From: Raffaelea ambrosiae
Taxonomy: Eukaryota > Ascomycota > Sordariomycetes > Ophiostomatales > Ophiostomataceae
Direction of reading: 5' to 3'
Length of the DNA stretch: 64,000 nt
Assembly (NCBI GenBank): GCA_002778195.1
Contig: PCDI01000004.1
Location: 2,578,226 to 2,642,225 of the forward strand
The notes under the pieces are model-generated. The model did not search any database, had not been told where the DNA came from, and worked only from the letters and a program-made list of their open reading frames with translations. Positions within the stretch are counted from its first letter, which is position 1. Each line of letters opens with the position of its first letter. Positions 44,533 to 56,032 of the stretch are shown here, in pieces. The position numbers were made by a program, and so were the translations under genes.

Positions 44533-46059
44533 ATGCAGCTACCACAATCATCTTCAATATTAATAGCCGGCTTGGCCGCGCTGGCGCTGCCAAGTGCCGT
44601 GTCGGCGGCCGCGGCGCCCATCGCCTCATCCAAGCCGAGCAAGACCACCACCACGATGCCCTGCACAGCGTCGTCGACAAGCGGCGCCTTCTACGACGTG
44701 CGCCCCGACATTGCCGTGGCCTTGGCCAAGGGCACCAAGCCCAAGTCCGGCGTACCCTCGGCCGACTACAAGGCCCGGGGCTACGACTACGGAGCCAACT
44801 TTACCGTCAACATTTGCGCCGGCGTGGTGGAGCCGGTCCAGAGCGTCGTCGGCGTGGACCGCGACCTGTGGGCGAACGTGAGCGCATACTACGAGCGCGA
44901 CGGCGAGGTGTATTCATTAGGGTGCGTTTTCTTGCTTTCTTCCCCCCTCTTCCCCTTCTTTGTCTCTCTCTCCACAAGAGCATTGTGTCTCGTTCTCTGT
45001 CGCATTCCCTCGTTGTTTCTCCCCCATGTCCCTCGCAAGCGCCACCGTTAAGATTTTTTTCTTTTCCGGTTCTCTGGTGCTTTCCCCTTCGCCTCCCACT
45101 AACACAAGTCTCGCCCCTCCAGACAACAATCCACCATGTTGGCCTCGCGCGGCCGCGAACTCGTCCTCCAATACACCGGCGGCTCGCCGTGCCCCGAGCC
45201 CAGCAGCAGCGTGCCCGACGGGGAATACGACCGCGCTCGGCGTCGCTGGACCGAGGCCCACGACGGCACCGCCTTCCACCCGCACGATCACGACGACGAG
45301 GACGACGCGAGCGGCAACGACCGTTCGTCGTCCACGGTGTCGGCCGCGTCAACGATCCGCCGCAAGTCGGCCACGTTTGCGTTTCTCTGCGACCGCGACC
45401 CGCTCGACAACGTTGCGCACGTCTCGTTTGTCAGCACGCCGGACGAGTGCGCCTACTTTTTCAAGATCCGGTCGCAGCACGCCTGCGCCGGCGTCGAGCC
45501 GCACAAGCCCGGCAGCGTGGGTCCCGGCGGCGTGTTTGCCATTATCTTTGGCGTGGCGCTGTCGGTGTACTTTATCGGCGGCATCGTGTACCAGCGGACG
45601 GTGGCGCACGCCCGCGGCTGGCGGCAGCTGCCGAATCACACGCTGTGGGCGGGCATCTGGAGTTTCTTTCGGGTATGCCGATAAGCTCTTCTCTTTTTTC
45701 TCTTCTCTCTAAATATTCTTCTCTCCTGTGTGTTCCTGAGTGGTTGTGCCCCTGCGTGATGATTTTTTTTTATTTTGCGCGCGCTGGTGTTGAATGTGTT
45801 TTTTTTATTCCCCTGTCTGCATCTCTTCTCAGATGCTTTCTTTCCTTCTTTTCTCCCCTCCCTCATCGTCGTTGGTCGCTCTCCAGTTCGGTCTCTAACT
45901 ATTCAGGATTTTTTCATCATCCTCACGTCGTCATGCATGCGCTGCCTGCCCTCGCACCGCGGGTACCGCACAGTATCAGCTTCGCCCAACGGCCGCAGTC
46001 GCAGTAGGGATGACGAAAATCGGTTGATCGACCAACTGGACGAGGAGTGGGAAGACTGA
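44533..46059 (+). CDS. MRH-domain sorting receptor, cation-dependent mannose-6-phosphate-receptor-like
   Basis: Three exons, 44533-44921, 45123-45672, 45907-46059, with introns of 201 and 234 nt; 363 residues. A signal peptide (~1-25) is followed by a lumenal MRH domain with paired cysteines and the typical order 'NICAGVVEP', 'EVYSLG|QQ', 'LVLQYTGGSPCP', 'ATFAFLCDRD', 'CAYFFKIRSQHACA'. One membrane helix spans about 266-287 and the cytosolic tail contains 'RQLPNHTLWAGIW', as in CD-MPR-type receptors. The tail ends 'DENRLIDQLDEEWED', which contains a [DE]xxxL[LI] adaptor-sorting motif and an acidic end. Such proteins cycle cargo from Golgi to endosome/vacuole. The related Atg27 shares the MRH domain, but the tail favours the Mrl1/CD-MPR branch. 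True Man-6-P binding is not implied. Confidence 0.82.
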
Positions 46060-47689
46060 AGAACGAATCGGGATGTGGGTTGGGTGGCGCGGACGACATT
46101 TATATGGTTGGAAATATATTACCGGATGGGTGCATGTAAACAGGTATTTTTTTTTTTTTTTGACTTCATTTCTTCTCATTTATCCTTCTTTCTTACGTTA
46201 CCCCTTCTTTGTTTCATTCCTTTTTTTTGAACTTCTTGGCCTTGATGGAGCTCACCGTGCTTGGCAGGCAGCCACAAATATGCCGGCCGCGGCGATGTTT
46301 CGTCAACGGCCCGCGGCTCTCGTCGTGTGCTGTATATTTCATCATCTTCTTAGACTCTTCATCTTTCTTTTGTTTCTTTTGTTTCTTTTTCGTCCTGTTT
46401 TAGGCGTTTCGCAAGGTGTCATACCTTTGCGCATGTATCTTACTTGGGTAGACTGGCTAGACAGGCTTATTTATTTTGGCAGATATGCTTATTGACAAAA
46501 AGGCAACTAACTGACTGTCTTCTTTGAGGACGGAAAGAATGTGCACAGACGTTCAACTGCTTGCTGCCGATGCAAGGTGCGTGCAAGCCACATTGTCGGC
46601 TGTCCACTCAGAGGCGGAGCTGGAACCTTGCTGGCTGCCCTGCGCTGGACGAATCGGGCATCCACTGCGAGAGGCCACCCAGTGCGTTGCCCGGACCTGC
46701 ATCCCAACCGTGTCGGGCTAGCCTGTCGCAGAACAAGCAGCAGCCATAGGGAAAAGAAAATACGGTGTAAAAGATAACGGGATCCCGCAAAACAACCTAC
46801 TATGTACAGCGCTGGCTTTCTCCAGGCCAGGCTCGTTAGAAACAGGAAGGAGCCGTCGAGAGAAGGAGCCATTGCGAGATGCCCCCCCCCCCCCCCCAAC
46901 CCTCCTTGGGCCCTTTGTTCTTTCCTTGTCGTGAGGGTGTCGTGGACGGAAAGTGCGGCTGAGGAGACCCATCGCGCTTGCTCAAATGTTCCCTTACAGG
47001 TGCTCTGGCAAGCCAATCATGGCGGCCTCTGGACGGACCCGTCCCCTAGCACTAGGTGCGGTCGTTGCCAGCGGGAAAGGGGCGGACTGGCTTAGACCCG
47101 TCCAATCTTACCTCCGCCTTATTACATAGTCACTAAACCCCAGTTCCTGATATCGGTCCATCCACCACGCGCAACAGAGGACTCCTCCCAGTGCCCTCTT
47201 TGAATGGTGCCGTGTTTGGGGGATGGGAGGACGCTCTTGTCCCTGGATCGTTTCTTTTTTCTTCCTTGACGTTGCAGTGGCCCTACGAAGTATCTTACTA
47301 CGAGGACCATGTAAAAACACCTTGCCTCTCTTGGCGTAAGCTGAAAACGCCTGGTCGAAGGCCGGGCAGACCTCGTGCCCTCTCTTTCATGGGCGTCCTC
47401 TCGAAGGAGAGGGACCTGTGAGTGGACAAAAAAAAAAAAAAAAAAAACAGCGCCGCATTGTGCGCAAACAACCTTAGTTACCAGTTATACAAAATTACCG
47501 TGTTTCGCACCCTCTCCTCCTTTGTTCCATGACGTATTGGCATTCCTCAAGATGAACTACAAGACGGACCACGAGTGATCTTTTTTCTTAATTCTTATTT
47601 TCTTGTGGTTTCTGCGCTCATCGATTTGCCGTCTTCTTGGTGCACATGTCTCTGCTCTCTCTTTGATTTCTCGCAACCCGACGGTCCCA
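46060..47689. other. spacer with 16-C homopolymer
   Basis: T-rich 3' flank of the receptor gene, a C-run at 46882-46897, an A-run near 47430-47447, then the promoter of the CFEM gene. No supported gene. Confidence 0.5.
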
Positions 47690-48769
47690 ATGTCGCCTCG
47701 TTCTTTGCTTCTCCTCGCCGCCGCGGCCGCGCCGTGCTACTTCGCACCGGCCGCGGCCGCCAACCCCCGCTACCACGGACGACAAGCCGTAGCGCGCGAT
47801 GTGGCCAGCAGCCATGCCCAGCTTGTCCAGGCGACGCCCTCCGTCGTCCACGGCGGCAGCGCGGCCGCGGCCGAGGCCGAGGCCGCCATCACGGCTGCGT
47901 CCATGCTGCCCGCCGAGTTCGAGCTGCTCCGCGTGCGCGCCACCTCGGCCGCGCTGCCCACGTGTGCCACGTCCTGCATCTCCAGCGCCATCATCAGCGA
48001 CAGTCCCTGCAGCGTCTCGGACACCTCGTGTGCCTGCCTGCTCACCAACAGCCGGAGCATCTTCTCGGCCGCCACCGGTTGCGTGAATGCCGCCTGCGGG
48101 TCTGCGACCGCGTCCAGTACGAGAGAATCTCCCAACGAATGTGTCTTTGTTTTGTGCTAACTCGCCGCAGCCGCTTGGAGCGCCTTTGGCAACGCCTGTA
48201 CCACTACCACAAATGACAAGGCCACGACGAAAACCAAGACCACAACCACAACCGCCGCCGCCAAGGCCACGACAACCTCGTCGTCGTCCAGCAGCTCGGG
48301 CGGCCGCCGCAAGTCCTCGAAAAAGAAGACGAGCGGCGGCGTGATTGGCGGCATCGTGGTGGGTGTCGTTGCCGGGGTCAGCATCCTCGGCGGCTTGATC
48401 CACCGCGTGGTGATCGTGCAGCGGAAGAAGAGAAATGCCGAAAACGAAAAGGCTGCGATGGACGAGGCGAATGACGGAAGTGGCGTTGGAACCAGCAGCA
48501 ACAACAACGACAGGGATGCTCCGTCTGGTGCTCCGCCTGGTGGTCCCTCTGGCGGTGGTCTGGCTGGTCAGGGTGGCGCCGGCAACGATCTCGACGGCAA
48601 AGCGACGGCCGTGTCGGGCGCTTCTCCGACATACACGGCGGCGGCGCCTGATCGAGCCCAGTCTGTCAGTCCTGTCAGCCAGAACGGCGAGCAAACGCAA
48701 GCACAGCAGCAGCAGCAACACGGAGCAACAGCACAGCCACCGGTACCACCAGCCGGATACAACTCATGA
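47690..48769 (+). CDS. CFEM-domain membrane protein
   Basis: Exons 47690-48116 and 48171-48769 with a 54-nt intron (GTACGA...CGCAG, branch GCTAAC); 341 residues. A signal peptide spans ~1-24. The CFEM domain has eight cysteines at 92, 96, 107, 114, 116, 131, 136 and 152, with a 'SDTSCAC' motif whose Asp111 lies where heme-binding CFEM proteins have their axial ligand. The last cysteine is supplied by exon 2, which supports the splice. A Thr/Lys/Ser-rich stalk, one transmembrane helix (~'GGVIGGIVVGVVAGVSIL') and a basic stop-transfer 'QRKKR' precede a disordered Gly/Pro/Gln-rich cytosolic tail. Fungal CFEM proteins act in heme or iron capture, wall assembly or surface sensing. The single helix with cytosolic tail suggests a sensor-like or anchored form rather than a GPI protein. 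Confidence 0.85.
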
Positions 48770-48958
48770 AGGAACGTTGGATGCCGTATGGTTTTTTTTT
48801 TTTTTTTGGTTTTTGAGGGGGGTTCTCTGTTTGATTTCTGTTTTTAGTCAACTGCTATTTGCTTTATCGTTTATTCTCTCTCGGCGGTTCTGTGTGGCAA
48901 TGGATTTCTTGTGCAAGGTTATCTCAATTGAAGGTCGTTGGTCATTTACACTCTTTCT

Positions 48959-49528
48959 TCAGTCATTTTCGGCTTGATCCTTCACCCCAGGGCTGGGACA
49001 ATCGTCTGGTCTCGCAGTGTTCTTCAGTTCCATGGACTGTCGCTGGCCATCCGGCGACTCGCTCGTTCGTTTCTGGTCTTGAAATTGCTTGGGCACCGGC
49101 AGGTCTACGGAACCAGCCGGCCTCTGCAGACACCTCCGCCTTGCTGTATTGTTGCCCACTTCCACGGATTTCTGCCACCTGAGCAGGGCGTCGATGCAGT
49201 GGTCGACGTGCGACGCAAAGTTCATGGGCCGCTCGAGGCTTGCCTTGAGCAAGTTGCATCCGTAGGTCTGGGCTGGACGAGTCCCAAACACAGAAGCCAT
49301 GACACTGCTGTCATAGACCAGCACCAAAGCAGCAATGCCTGTGACGTTGCCACTGACGGGTGGCCACAAGGAACGGTGTCCGGGTGCTGAATGGCGGTCG
49401 ATCATCTCAGAGCCTTCGCTGCCTGTGCTCTCGCCGCTGACATTGCCGCTGCGATATACAAGACGCCGTTTGTCCTCATCGACGTGGGAGTATCTGAATT
49501 TTTCCGTGATCATCATTGGTATCCGCAT
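48959..49528 (-). CDS. hypothetical open frame, 189 residues
   Basis: ATG-initiated, moderately protein-like. The segment 'HVDHCIDALLRWQKS' resembles the HxxHC motif of UstYa-type oxidases, but only one copy is present and no membrane helix precedes it. It may be a fragment or a chance frame. Opposite-strand frames in the same region are no better. Confidence 0.25.
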   Translation of the reverse strand: MRIPMMITEKFRYSHVDEDKRRLVYRSGNVSGESTGSEGSEMIDRHSAPGHRSLWPPVSGNVTGIAALVLVYDSSVMASVFGTRPAQTYGCNLLKASLERPMNFASHVDHCIDALLRWQKSVEVGNNTARRRCLQRPAGSVDLPVPKQFQDQKRTSESPDGQRQSMELKNTARPDDCPSPGVKDQAEND

Positions 49529-49707
49529 TGCGGAGAATGCGACTCCTTGTCAAAGGAGAGAGAATTATGCGTGTCTAATTATCTTGGAAGTATAACTACA
49601 CAGGGAGACGTTTCACAGGATATGTCAGATCCTAGTGCCAGCCCTGAGGGCTTGTTAATTTTGTTCGATTTTGTGTTATTTTCACGTTTATTCATATCTA
49701 TTCAGAC

Positions 49708-49989
49708 ATGTTGTGGTTAGTACAAGCTGACTACAGAAAGACTACTGAAAAATTATGGCGGCCGGGTGTGAGTCTTGGTACCCTCTTGACAGGTCACTTC
49801 TGTGGTTATTTCACCACTATGGAACGGCAAAATTCGCCAGCGAAGACATACCGTCACATCTACGGGGCTGCAGAAATGGACAAGCAGGACGCATGCACCA
49901 ATGCCAATTGCTGTGATACATGGAAGCAGGCCGAGGTTCTAGCTGCCCTATTAGGAAAGAGGAAAGAATGGGAGGCTAACCCCAAATAA
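49708..49989 (+). CDS. hypothetical open frame, 93 residues
   Basis: ATG-initiated; the second half ('AEMDKQDACTNANCCDTWK', 'LAALLGKRKEWEANPK') is coding-like. No signal peptide or domain. Possibly the last exon of a gene whose 5' part I cannot place in the A/T-rich sequence upstream. Confidence 0.3.
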   Translation: MLWLVQADYRKTTEKLWRPGVSLGTLLTGHFCGYFTTMERQNSPAKTYRHIYGAAEMDKQDACTNANCCDTWKQAEVLAALLGKRKEWEANPK

Positions 49990-50491
49990 TGCGCTGTCCA
50001 GAATTTGAACACTCTATGATGTCGCCTATGGTGAAAATTCGCACAGGTATGGGATATCTAGAACAGCCAGAGAACTATCTCGAGTCGTCTTGGCGGTTGC
50101 CTTGACAAGAAACTTTGCTTTCCAGTCGCAAGGCAGCTATCTGTGCCTTTCGCGTGGGGGAATACACCCGATAAGCCACTTACATGGCTGGTGAGTCATA
50201 CATGCAGGTTTACACCTCCAAGAAAGACAAAAAACCCCTAATTAGGCAGGTGAATCACCTCTGAATCTGACAGAAAATTTTTCGTCCCAGCCGTGTTGAG
50301 AGTTGAGAGCCTCGTGCGGATACTTAACCACGGATTTCCTCGTTCTGCTACTCGTTCTGATCCTCTGGAACTTACACTTTGATTTACTCAACCAGCTGAG
50401 TCTCTTCAACCTATTGAAAGAAAAAAAAAAAAAAAAAAAAAAGAAAAAACTGAACATAATATTGAAACATCCCATCATCAAAAGTCTCAAC

Positions 50492-53450
50492 ATGGCCCGC
50501 CTTCCCAAGAACGTGAAACCTACGCACTATGACCTCGATCTCCATCTTGACCTGGAAGACTTGGCCTTCCAGGGCTCTGTAGTCGTCCATCTGGACGTGA
50601 TCCACGAAGCGGCGTCCGTCGTCCTCCATTCCAATGACTTGGAGATCACGGGCACAAAAATCGTGAACAGCTCGGGCGAAGCCACGCTGGTTCCTGCGGT
50701 GCAGAGCGACCCAGACCAGAAGACCATAACCGTTCCCCTGGGCAAGCCCATGGCGGCTGGCTCCCAGGTCCAGCTCCATCTTTCCTTTCGAGGGACCATC
50801 AAGCCGAGTGGAGAGACAGCTGGGCTCCAATGGACCAGCTACAAGACGGACGGCGCCGACCACGGCACCACCGCCAGCGATGGGCCGCCCAAGCGCGTCT
50901 ACTCAACCATGTGTGAGCCCGTGGGCGCCCGCTGCATTTTCCCCTGCCTCGACGAGCCCGCCTACAAGGCCACGCTGGCCTCCGCCGTCACCGTCAACCA
51001 GGACCTGACGTGCGTGAGCAACATGGACATTGTGTCGACCTCGTCGCAGGTCACGGCTGCGGGCGCGTTTCTCTCAAAGCGTGTGGTCTTTCGTACCACG
51101 CCGCCCATGGCCACGTATCTCGTCTGTTTTGTCGTGGGCGATCTGGATTGCATCGAGGAGCCGTCGCCGTCCTCGCCGTCGCCGCCGTCCTCGCCGTCGT
51201 TGCCGCAGCTAGCCTTCCCGGTGCGCCTCTATGCGGTGCGCGGGACGGACATGCAGCGCGGCGCCGGCATGCTCGCGGTGGCCGTGCAGGCGCTGCGCCT
51301 CTACGAGGACATGTTTGGCCTGGCCTACCCGCTGCCCAAGCTGGATCTCGTGGCTCTGCCCGACCACGGCGGCCTCGAGAACTGGGGCTGCATCGTGTTC
51401 GGCGAGCGCTACATGCTGCTCGACCGCGCGACGACGGCGACCAAGACGTGGCAGACGGCCGTGGAGACGCTGTGCCACGAGCTGGCCCACCAGTGGTTCG
51501 GCAACCTGGTGACCATGGCCTGGTGGGACGACCTGTGGCTCAACGAGGCCTTTGCCGAGTGGGCCGGCTTCACCGTCGTCGACCGGCTGTTCCCCGCGTG
51601 GCAGTACTGGCTGCACTTTGTCGCCGGCGACCCAGACCCCGAGGCCATGGCCTTCTACCAGGGCGCCCTGGACGTCGACGCCACGCGGGCGAGCCACCCG
51701 ATCTACAACCCGACGGCGTCGCCGGACCGCATGGGCGAGCTCTTTGACAACATCACGTACATGAAGGGCGCCTCGATTCTGCGCATGCTGTGCCAGTCGC
51801 TGGGCACGGAGACGTTTCTGGCCGGCATCCAGGGCTACCTCAAGAGCCACGTCTACGCAAACGCCACACGCGAGGACCTCTGGGCCGCCCTGACGGCGGC
51901 CAGCAGCCACAAAGGCCGCGATGTGAAGCAGCTGATGCAGGCCTGGACGGAGCGCGTCGGCTATCCCGTCGTCGCCGTGTCGGAAGACGCTGGCCCAACC
52001 GGCGCCGGCTCCCTCACTCTCGTGCAGCACCGCTATCTGCAGTCGGCCAAGGTCGCGCCCGAGGACGACGAGACCCTGTACTGCGTGCCCCTGAACTGGC
52101 TCCTCCAGAGAGGCAACAAAGAAGACGCGGCCACTGTGCCAGAAGTCGACCGCTCCGTCTTGCTCGCAGCACGCCAGCAGACCTACCCGGTCGACGACCT
52201 CGCCTTCTACAAGCTCAACGCCCAGCAAATCGGCCTCTATCGTGTTGCCTACCCGGCCTCGCGGCTGCGGACCTTTGCCCAGCAGCTGTCGGCGAACCGA
52301 CAGCGCCTGTCGCCCGAAGACCGGGTCGGTCTCCTCGCGGACGCCCACGCGTTTGCGTCCTCGTCCTTCTTCTCTTCGTATTCGTCCACGGCCGGCCTGC
52401 TCGGTCTCCTGTGGACCGGCTTCCAAGGCGAAGACAACTTCCTCGTCTGGCGGCAGATCTTCTACGCCCTGGCCAAGGTCCGGCAGGCCTTCCTCTTCTC
52501 GTCGCCCGAGACCAGCGCCGCTCTGCAGCGCTTCCACCGGCATCTGATCCTGCCCCGCTGCACCCGGGGGGACGACGCCCTGGCGATCCAGCCGGGCGAC
52601 CCTGTGGAAGTGCAGAGCGAAAAGGCCCTCTTCTTTTCCCAGGCGGTGGCCTATGACGACCTCGGCGTCCAGGTCGCCAAAGAGCTCTTTGACGACTTCA
52701 TGGCCGGCCGCCAAGAACATGGGCTGCACCCAGACATTCGCAAATACGTCTTCCAGGCCGTCGCCCGGGACAGCGATTGTGTAAGTGAAGACGAGTGGAG
52801 ATGCTGGCGTTTTTTTTTTTCTTTTTTTTCTTTTCTTTCTTTTCTTTCTTTTCCTTCTTTTTTTTCTTTCTTTTTTTGACGCTCGTAGTATGATGCCATG
52901 CTGGCCCTCGCTCGCCAGACGCGGGATCCCGAGATCCGCACGGATGCCTTTGTGGCCCTGGGCTACGCCGACAGCCCGGCGCGGGTGCAGCAGTCGCTCG
53001 CGTTCGTGACCAAGACAGACGAGCCCTTTTCCGGGCTGGAGAAGTGGTTCCTGCTGAACGCGCTGCAGACGCACCGCGCGGGAGCCGCGGCGTCGTGGCA
53101 CTGGCTCCGGACGCACTGGGCCGACTTCGGCCAGGTGCACATGGTGACCATGGCGCGGCACACGGCCAGCTGCACCAGCAGTCTCTCGACGGCGGCCCAG
53201 CTCCAGGACGTGCAGGCGTTTGCGTCCACGCTCGACGTAAGTCCACTTTGCTTGTTTGGATCAACAAGGTTTCTTTTTCTATTTTGTTTGATTTTATTGC
53301 TTGCCATAAGAACAAGCTTACAACATGCCGCAGGAAAAATACAAGACCATTTTCGAGGAAGCCGTCCAGGGTATTCAAGCCAGGATGAGCTGGGTGGAAC
53401 GGGATCGTCAAGGTGTAGAGGCATGGCTGAAAGAGCATGATCTTTTTTGA
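50492..53450 (+). CDS. M1-family zinc aminopeptidase (Ape2/Aap1 type)
   Basis: Exons 50492-52780, 52889-53236, 53334-53450; all junctions phase 0; introns of 108 nt (T/C-rich) and 97 nt; 917 residues. The N-terminal beta domain starts 'LPKNVKPTHYDLDLHLDLED'. The substrate motif is GGLENWG (293-299), where most family members have GAMENWG. The zinc site is HELAH (329-333) with Glu352 in 'LNEAFAEW', the exact H-E-x2-H-x18-E arrangement. 'NITYMKGASILRML' carries the catalytic Tyr region. A helical ERAP1-like C-terminal domain completes the protein. A Ser/Pro insertion (~226-242) is unusual. No signal peptide, so probably cytosolic, removing N-terminal residues from peptides. The start is the ATG just before the conserved N-terminal motif; a T-rich leader precedes it. 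Confidence 0.93.
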
Positions 53451-54417
53451 AGAAAAAGCAATAAAAAAAAAAGGCGTAGAATGTAAGTGAGAAGGGGGGT
53501 CGACTGGACGGTTTTATGATATTGTCTTCCATCCACGCGGTTTTTGAGTCGATTTTGTTCGTTTCATTCTTAATTTCCTCTGTTGGATATCAAAGTATCA
53601 GAATAATTGCAAAAGGCGCCCCATTTTGCCTACATCGGCGCAGACAGAAGAAAACCTTCATTTCACAGAACTCCAAACGGTCTTGGCTCATCAGTCCACC
53701 TGGGGGGCTCGTCTAGGATTGTTCTATCGTTCATCTATTAAAGAAAGCAGGGTTTTCTTATTCCTTTCAGGATGACACAGAGTAAGCGAGCTCGCGAGGA
53801 TTTCAAAGAAATTTTCAGAAAGAGACTGCTAGGTAGCCTTTGATTTCCTATAGTGACTCTTCTTCCCGTTATGGTGGCAGGGACGGCGCCTCCATTTCCC
53901 TCAGAGGCGACTTCCGTTTTCTGCTCTTTCTGACCGTCGCCCATATATGGATGGCTCGCTGGGACCGTGTGCGTAAGGCAATCATGGTAATGCGTGGCTT
54001 CCCATTCAACCATCACCTACGAACTTGGTCCCATAACCCTATTTGAGCGTCTAGATACCCAAGGCCAGTGTTGGCAACCAAGCATTGAAAACGTCCCAGG
54101 AAAGGGGTTGAGTTCTACCAGTTCACGATATTCAATATTCCAGGCAATTCGAATAGCATTCTACCTCCCCCAACAAGCTCGCGCAATATCCCCATATTGG
54201 AGCCTGGGCCCTTCCTCACAATAATCTGCAATTCACTCACGAACAGGGCCCTCGATCCTGCTGACTGTCACCCCGCAAATCAAACCGTTGGCTGACATAA
54301 TGCAAGTTTCGATCTGGTTGGAAGACGCAGTCTTGAAAAGACGAATGTTCTACACTCGGTTTCGCCAGGCTGGTATTCCCCTCCAGCACGATATCCCTCA
54401 AATCGGTGTCTTCCTCG
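53451..54417. other. A/T-rich spacer
   Basis: 3' flank of the aminopeptidase gene and promoter of the kinase gene. A plus-strand frame at 54288-54530 is open but its product is not part of a kinase and no splice joins it; not called. Confidence 0.4.
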
Positions 54418-55725
54418 ATGCATTCCAAGCTCTTTACCTCTTTGGCCCCGTTTCTTCGAGGTGGCCGTCGTATGAGTATCAGACAGTTGTCCACCGTGGG
54501 CAAATCTGGTCGCGTATACTCGTACAATGAAAGTGAGGTGGTTTGGACGAAGAGCGACCGTAGCCGTGGTCTTGTCAAAGCCCAGTACGNCGAACACGTC
54601 CTTTGCCCTCGTCTTATGGATTTGGACCTCTCTCTGATGCTGCTTTAGATCTGGCGACGAATACTTTGTTCTGAAACGAGAAGGACCGCTGGCATATGAC
54701 CTTGCCACAAGTATCGCGTCCACCTGGCCTAGCTCCCAGAGGCTTCGCTTGCATTCCGATTGCAACGAGAAAGAGCGCATTCTTGTCTACCCGCTCTTAA
54801 GAGGCACACTCCTTGAACTCATCGAAAAAGAGCCGGAACTACCCTTGGGAGAACGAAAGAAAGTTCTACGCTGTGTAGGAGAGGCCATTCAAGAGCTTCA
54901 TAGCAAAGACTGGATTCATCTAGGTAAGATGGTGTACTTTGTGGTGGACGAGTTGTATCGGTCGGCAACTGTTTCGGCTAACAATTTTTTTTTCTTTTTT
55001 CTTCTGGGAAAGACATCAAGCCTGACAATGTGCTTCTGAATTGGGGTTTGGATCACACGGGCGCCCAAAAAGTCACAGACGTGGTCCTGGGCGACTTTGA
55101 TCTTGCCTTCAAAATCGAAAAGGGACAGGTTCTTGTTGGGCCTGGTCCCATTGGCAATGTCATGTGGAGAAGCCCAGAAGCGCAGACAGCAAGAGGCATC
55201 GCAAAACCAGCGGATGTGTTTGCTTTTGGACTCACCGTAAGTTGATGTATGGCAGAGCTCAGCCAAAAAAAAAAAAAAAAAAAAAAAAAAACTCCTACTG
55301 ACACGCCCACGCGTAACTAGTGCATGTATGCTCTTGGCGCCGGAAACGCGTTGATCTACCCATACAGCTGGTTCCAGGAATGTGCCGAGGAAGGCATAGA
55401 CCCTGTCGAGCAAGTACTGATACGACGTTTTATTTATTTTGGGCCTGTTTCCGAAGGTCTCCTCAGACGCGTGGACGATGAGCGCTGGTCCCAAAAACTA
55501 AAGGAATTGTCGTCACTAGCAGAAGAGGAATTGGCAAAATGTCCCGAGCTGAGATTCGCATTGTGGGGACCATCGTGGGGAGAATACCTCGTACCAGGGG
55601 CGGTTGACATGATATTGGGCATGACACGCATAGCCCCAGATTCTAGGCAAACAATAGACCAGGTTCTGGAGGACCCTTGGTGGGATCGGCCAGACGAGCA
55701 GGATCATTTGCAGACAGATGTGTGA
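54418..55725 (+). CDS. atypical protein-kinase-fold protein
   Basis: Four exons, 54418-54584, 54649-54923, 55013-55236, 55321-55725; 356 residues. Introns are 64, 89 and 84 nt; the last carries a 27-A run. After splicing: 'SGDEYFVLKREG' (Lys65, likely ATP-binding), 'ILVYPLL' (hinge), 'WIHLDIKPDNVLLN' (catalytic Asp148, Lys150, Asn153; no HRD arginine), 'LGDFDLAFK' (175-177, DFD instead of DFG) and 'GNVMWRSPEA' (activation-segment end). A glycine loop is poorly defined. Key catalytic residues are present, so activity is possible. The set resembles a group of fungal-specific kinases without known substrates. The first splice donor contains an unresolved base (n at 54590, GTACGn). The 5' end is uncertain; 54418 is the first ATG in frame. 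Confidence 0.75.
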
Positions 55726-56032
55726 CAGAATGGGGGGGGGTTATGGATCTGGGTATCTGGCTTTATCACAACACCGCTCACACTTTGTTGTTTTCGAAAT
55801 ACACGTTTGTTTCATCTCTCTTCACTTCTTATGTAACCAAAAATAAAAAATTTAAAACAAGTTGAGTTACATGCGGTCTCGAAAATGAATCGGATTTTTT
55901 GTGCCTGTCAAGTGTCAGCTTTTTCGAAATGTTTCTTCCCCTCTTCCTATAAGAAGAAAGAAGAAAAAAGAAAGAGAGACAAAAAAAACCAATTCAAAAC
56001 ACGAACACGGACAAAAAGCAAAAAGGAAATGT
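55726..56032. other. spacer between kinase gene and tRNA
   Basis: 3' flank of the kinase gene, A-rich; nothing else seen. Confidence 0.55.

Noticed and set aside
48959..49528. UstYa-type oxidase of a RiPP cluster
   Set aside because: Only one HxxHC-like motif, no transmembrane helix, and no precursor peptide or partner enzymes nearby.
51209..53161. 650-codon open frame on the minus strand opposite the aminopeptidase
   Set aside because: Antisense shadow of the M1 gene; it runs straight through both aminopeptidase introns and has no recognisable domain.
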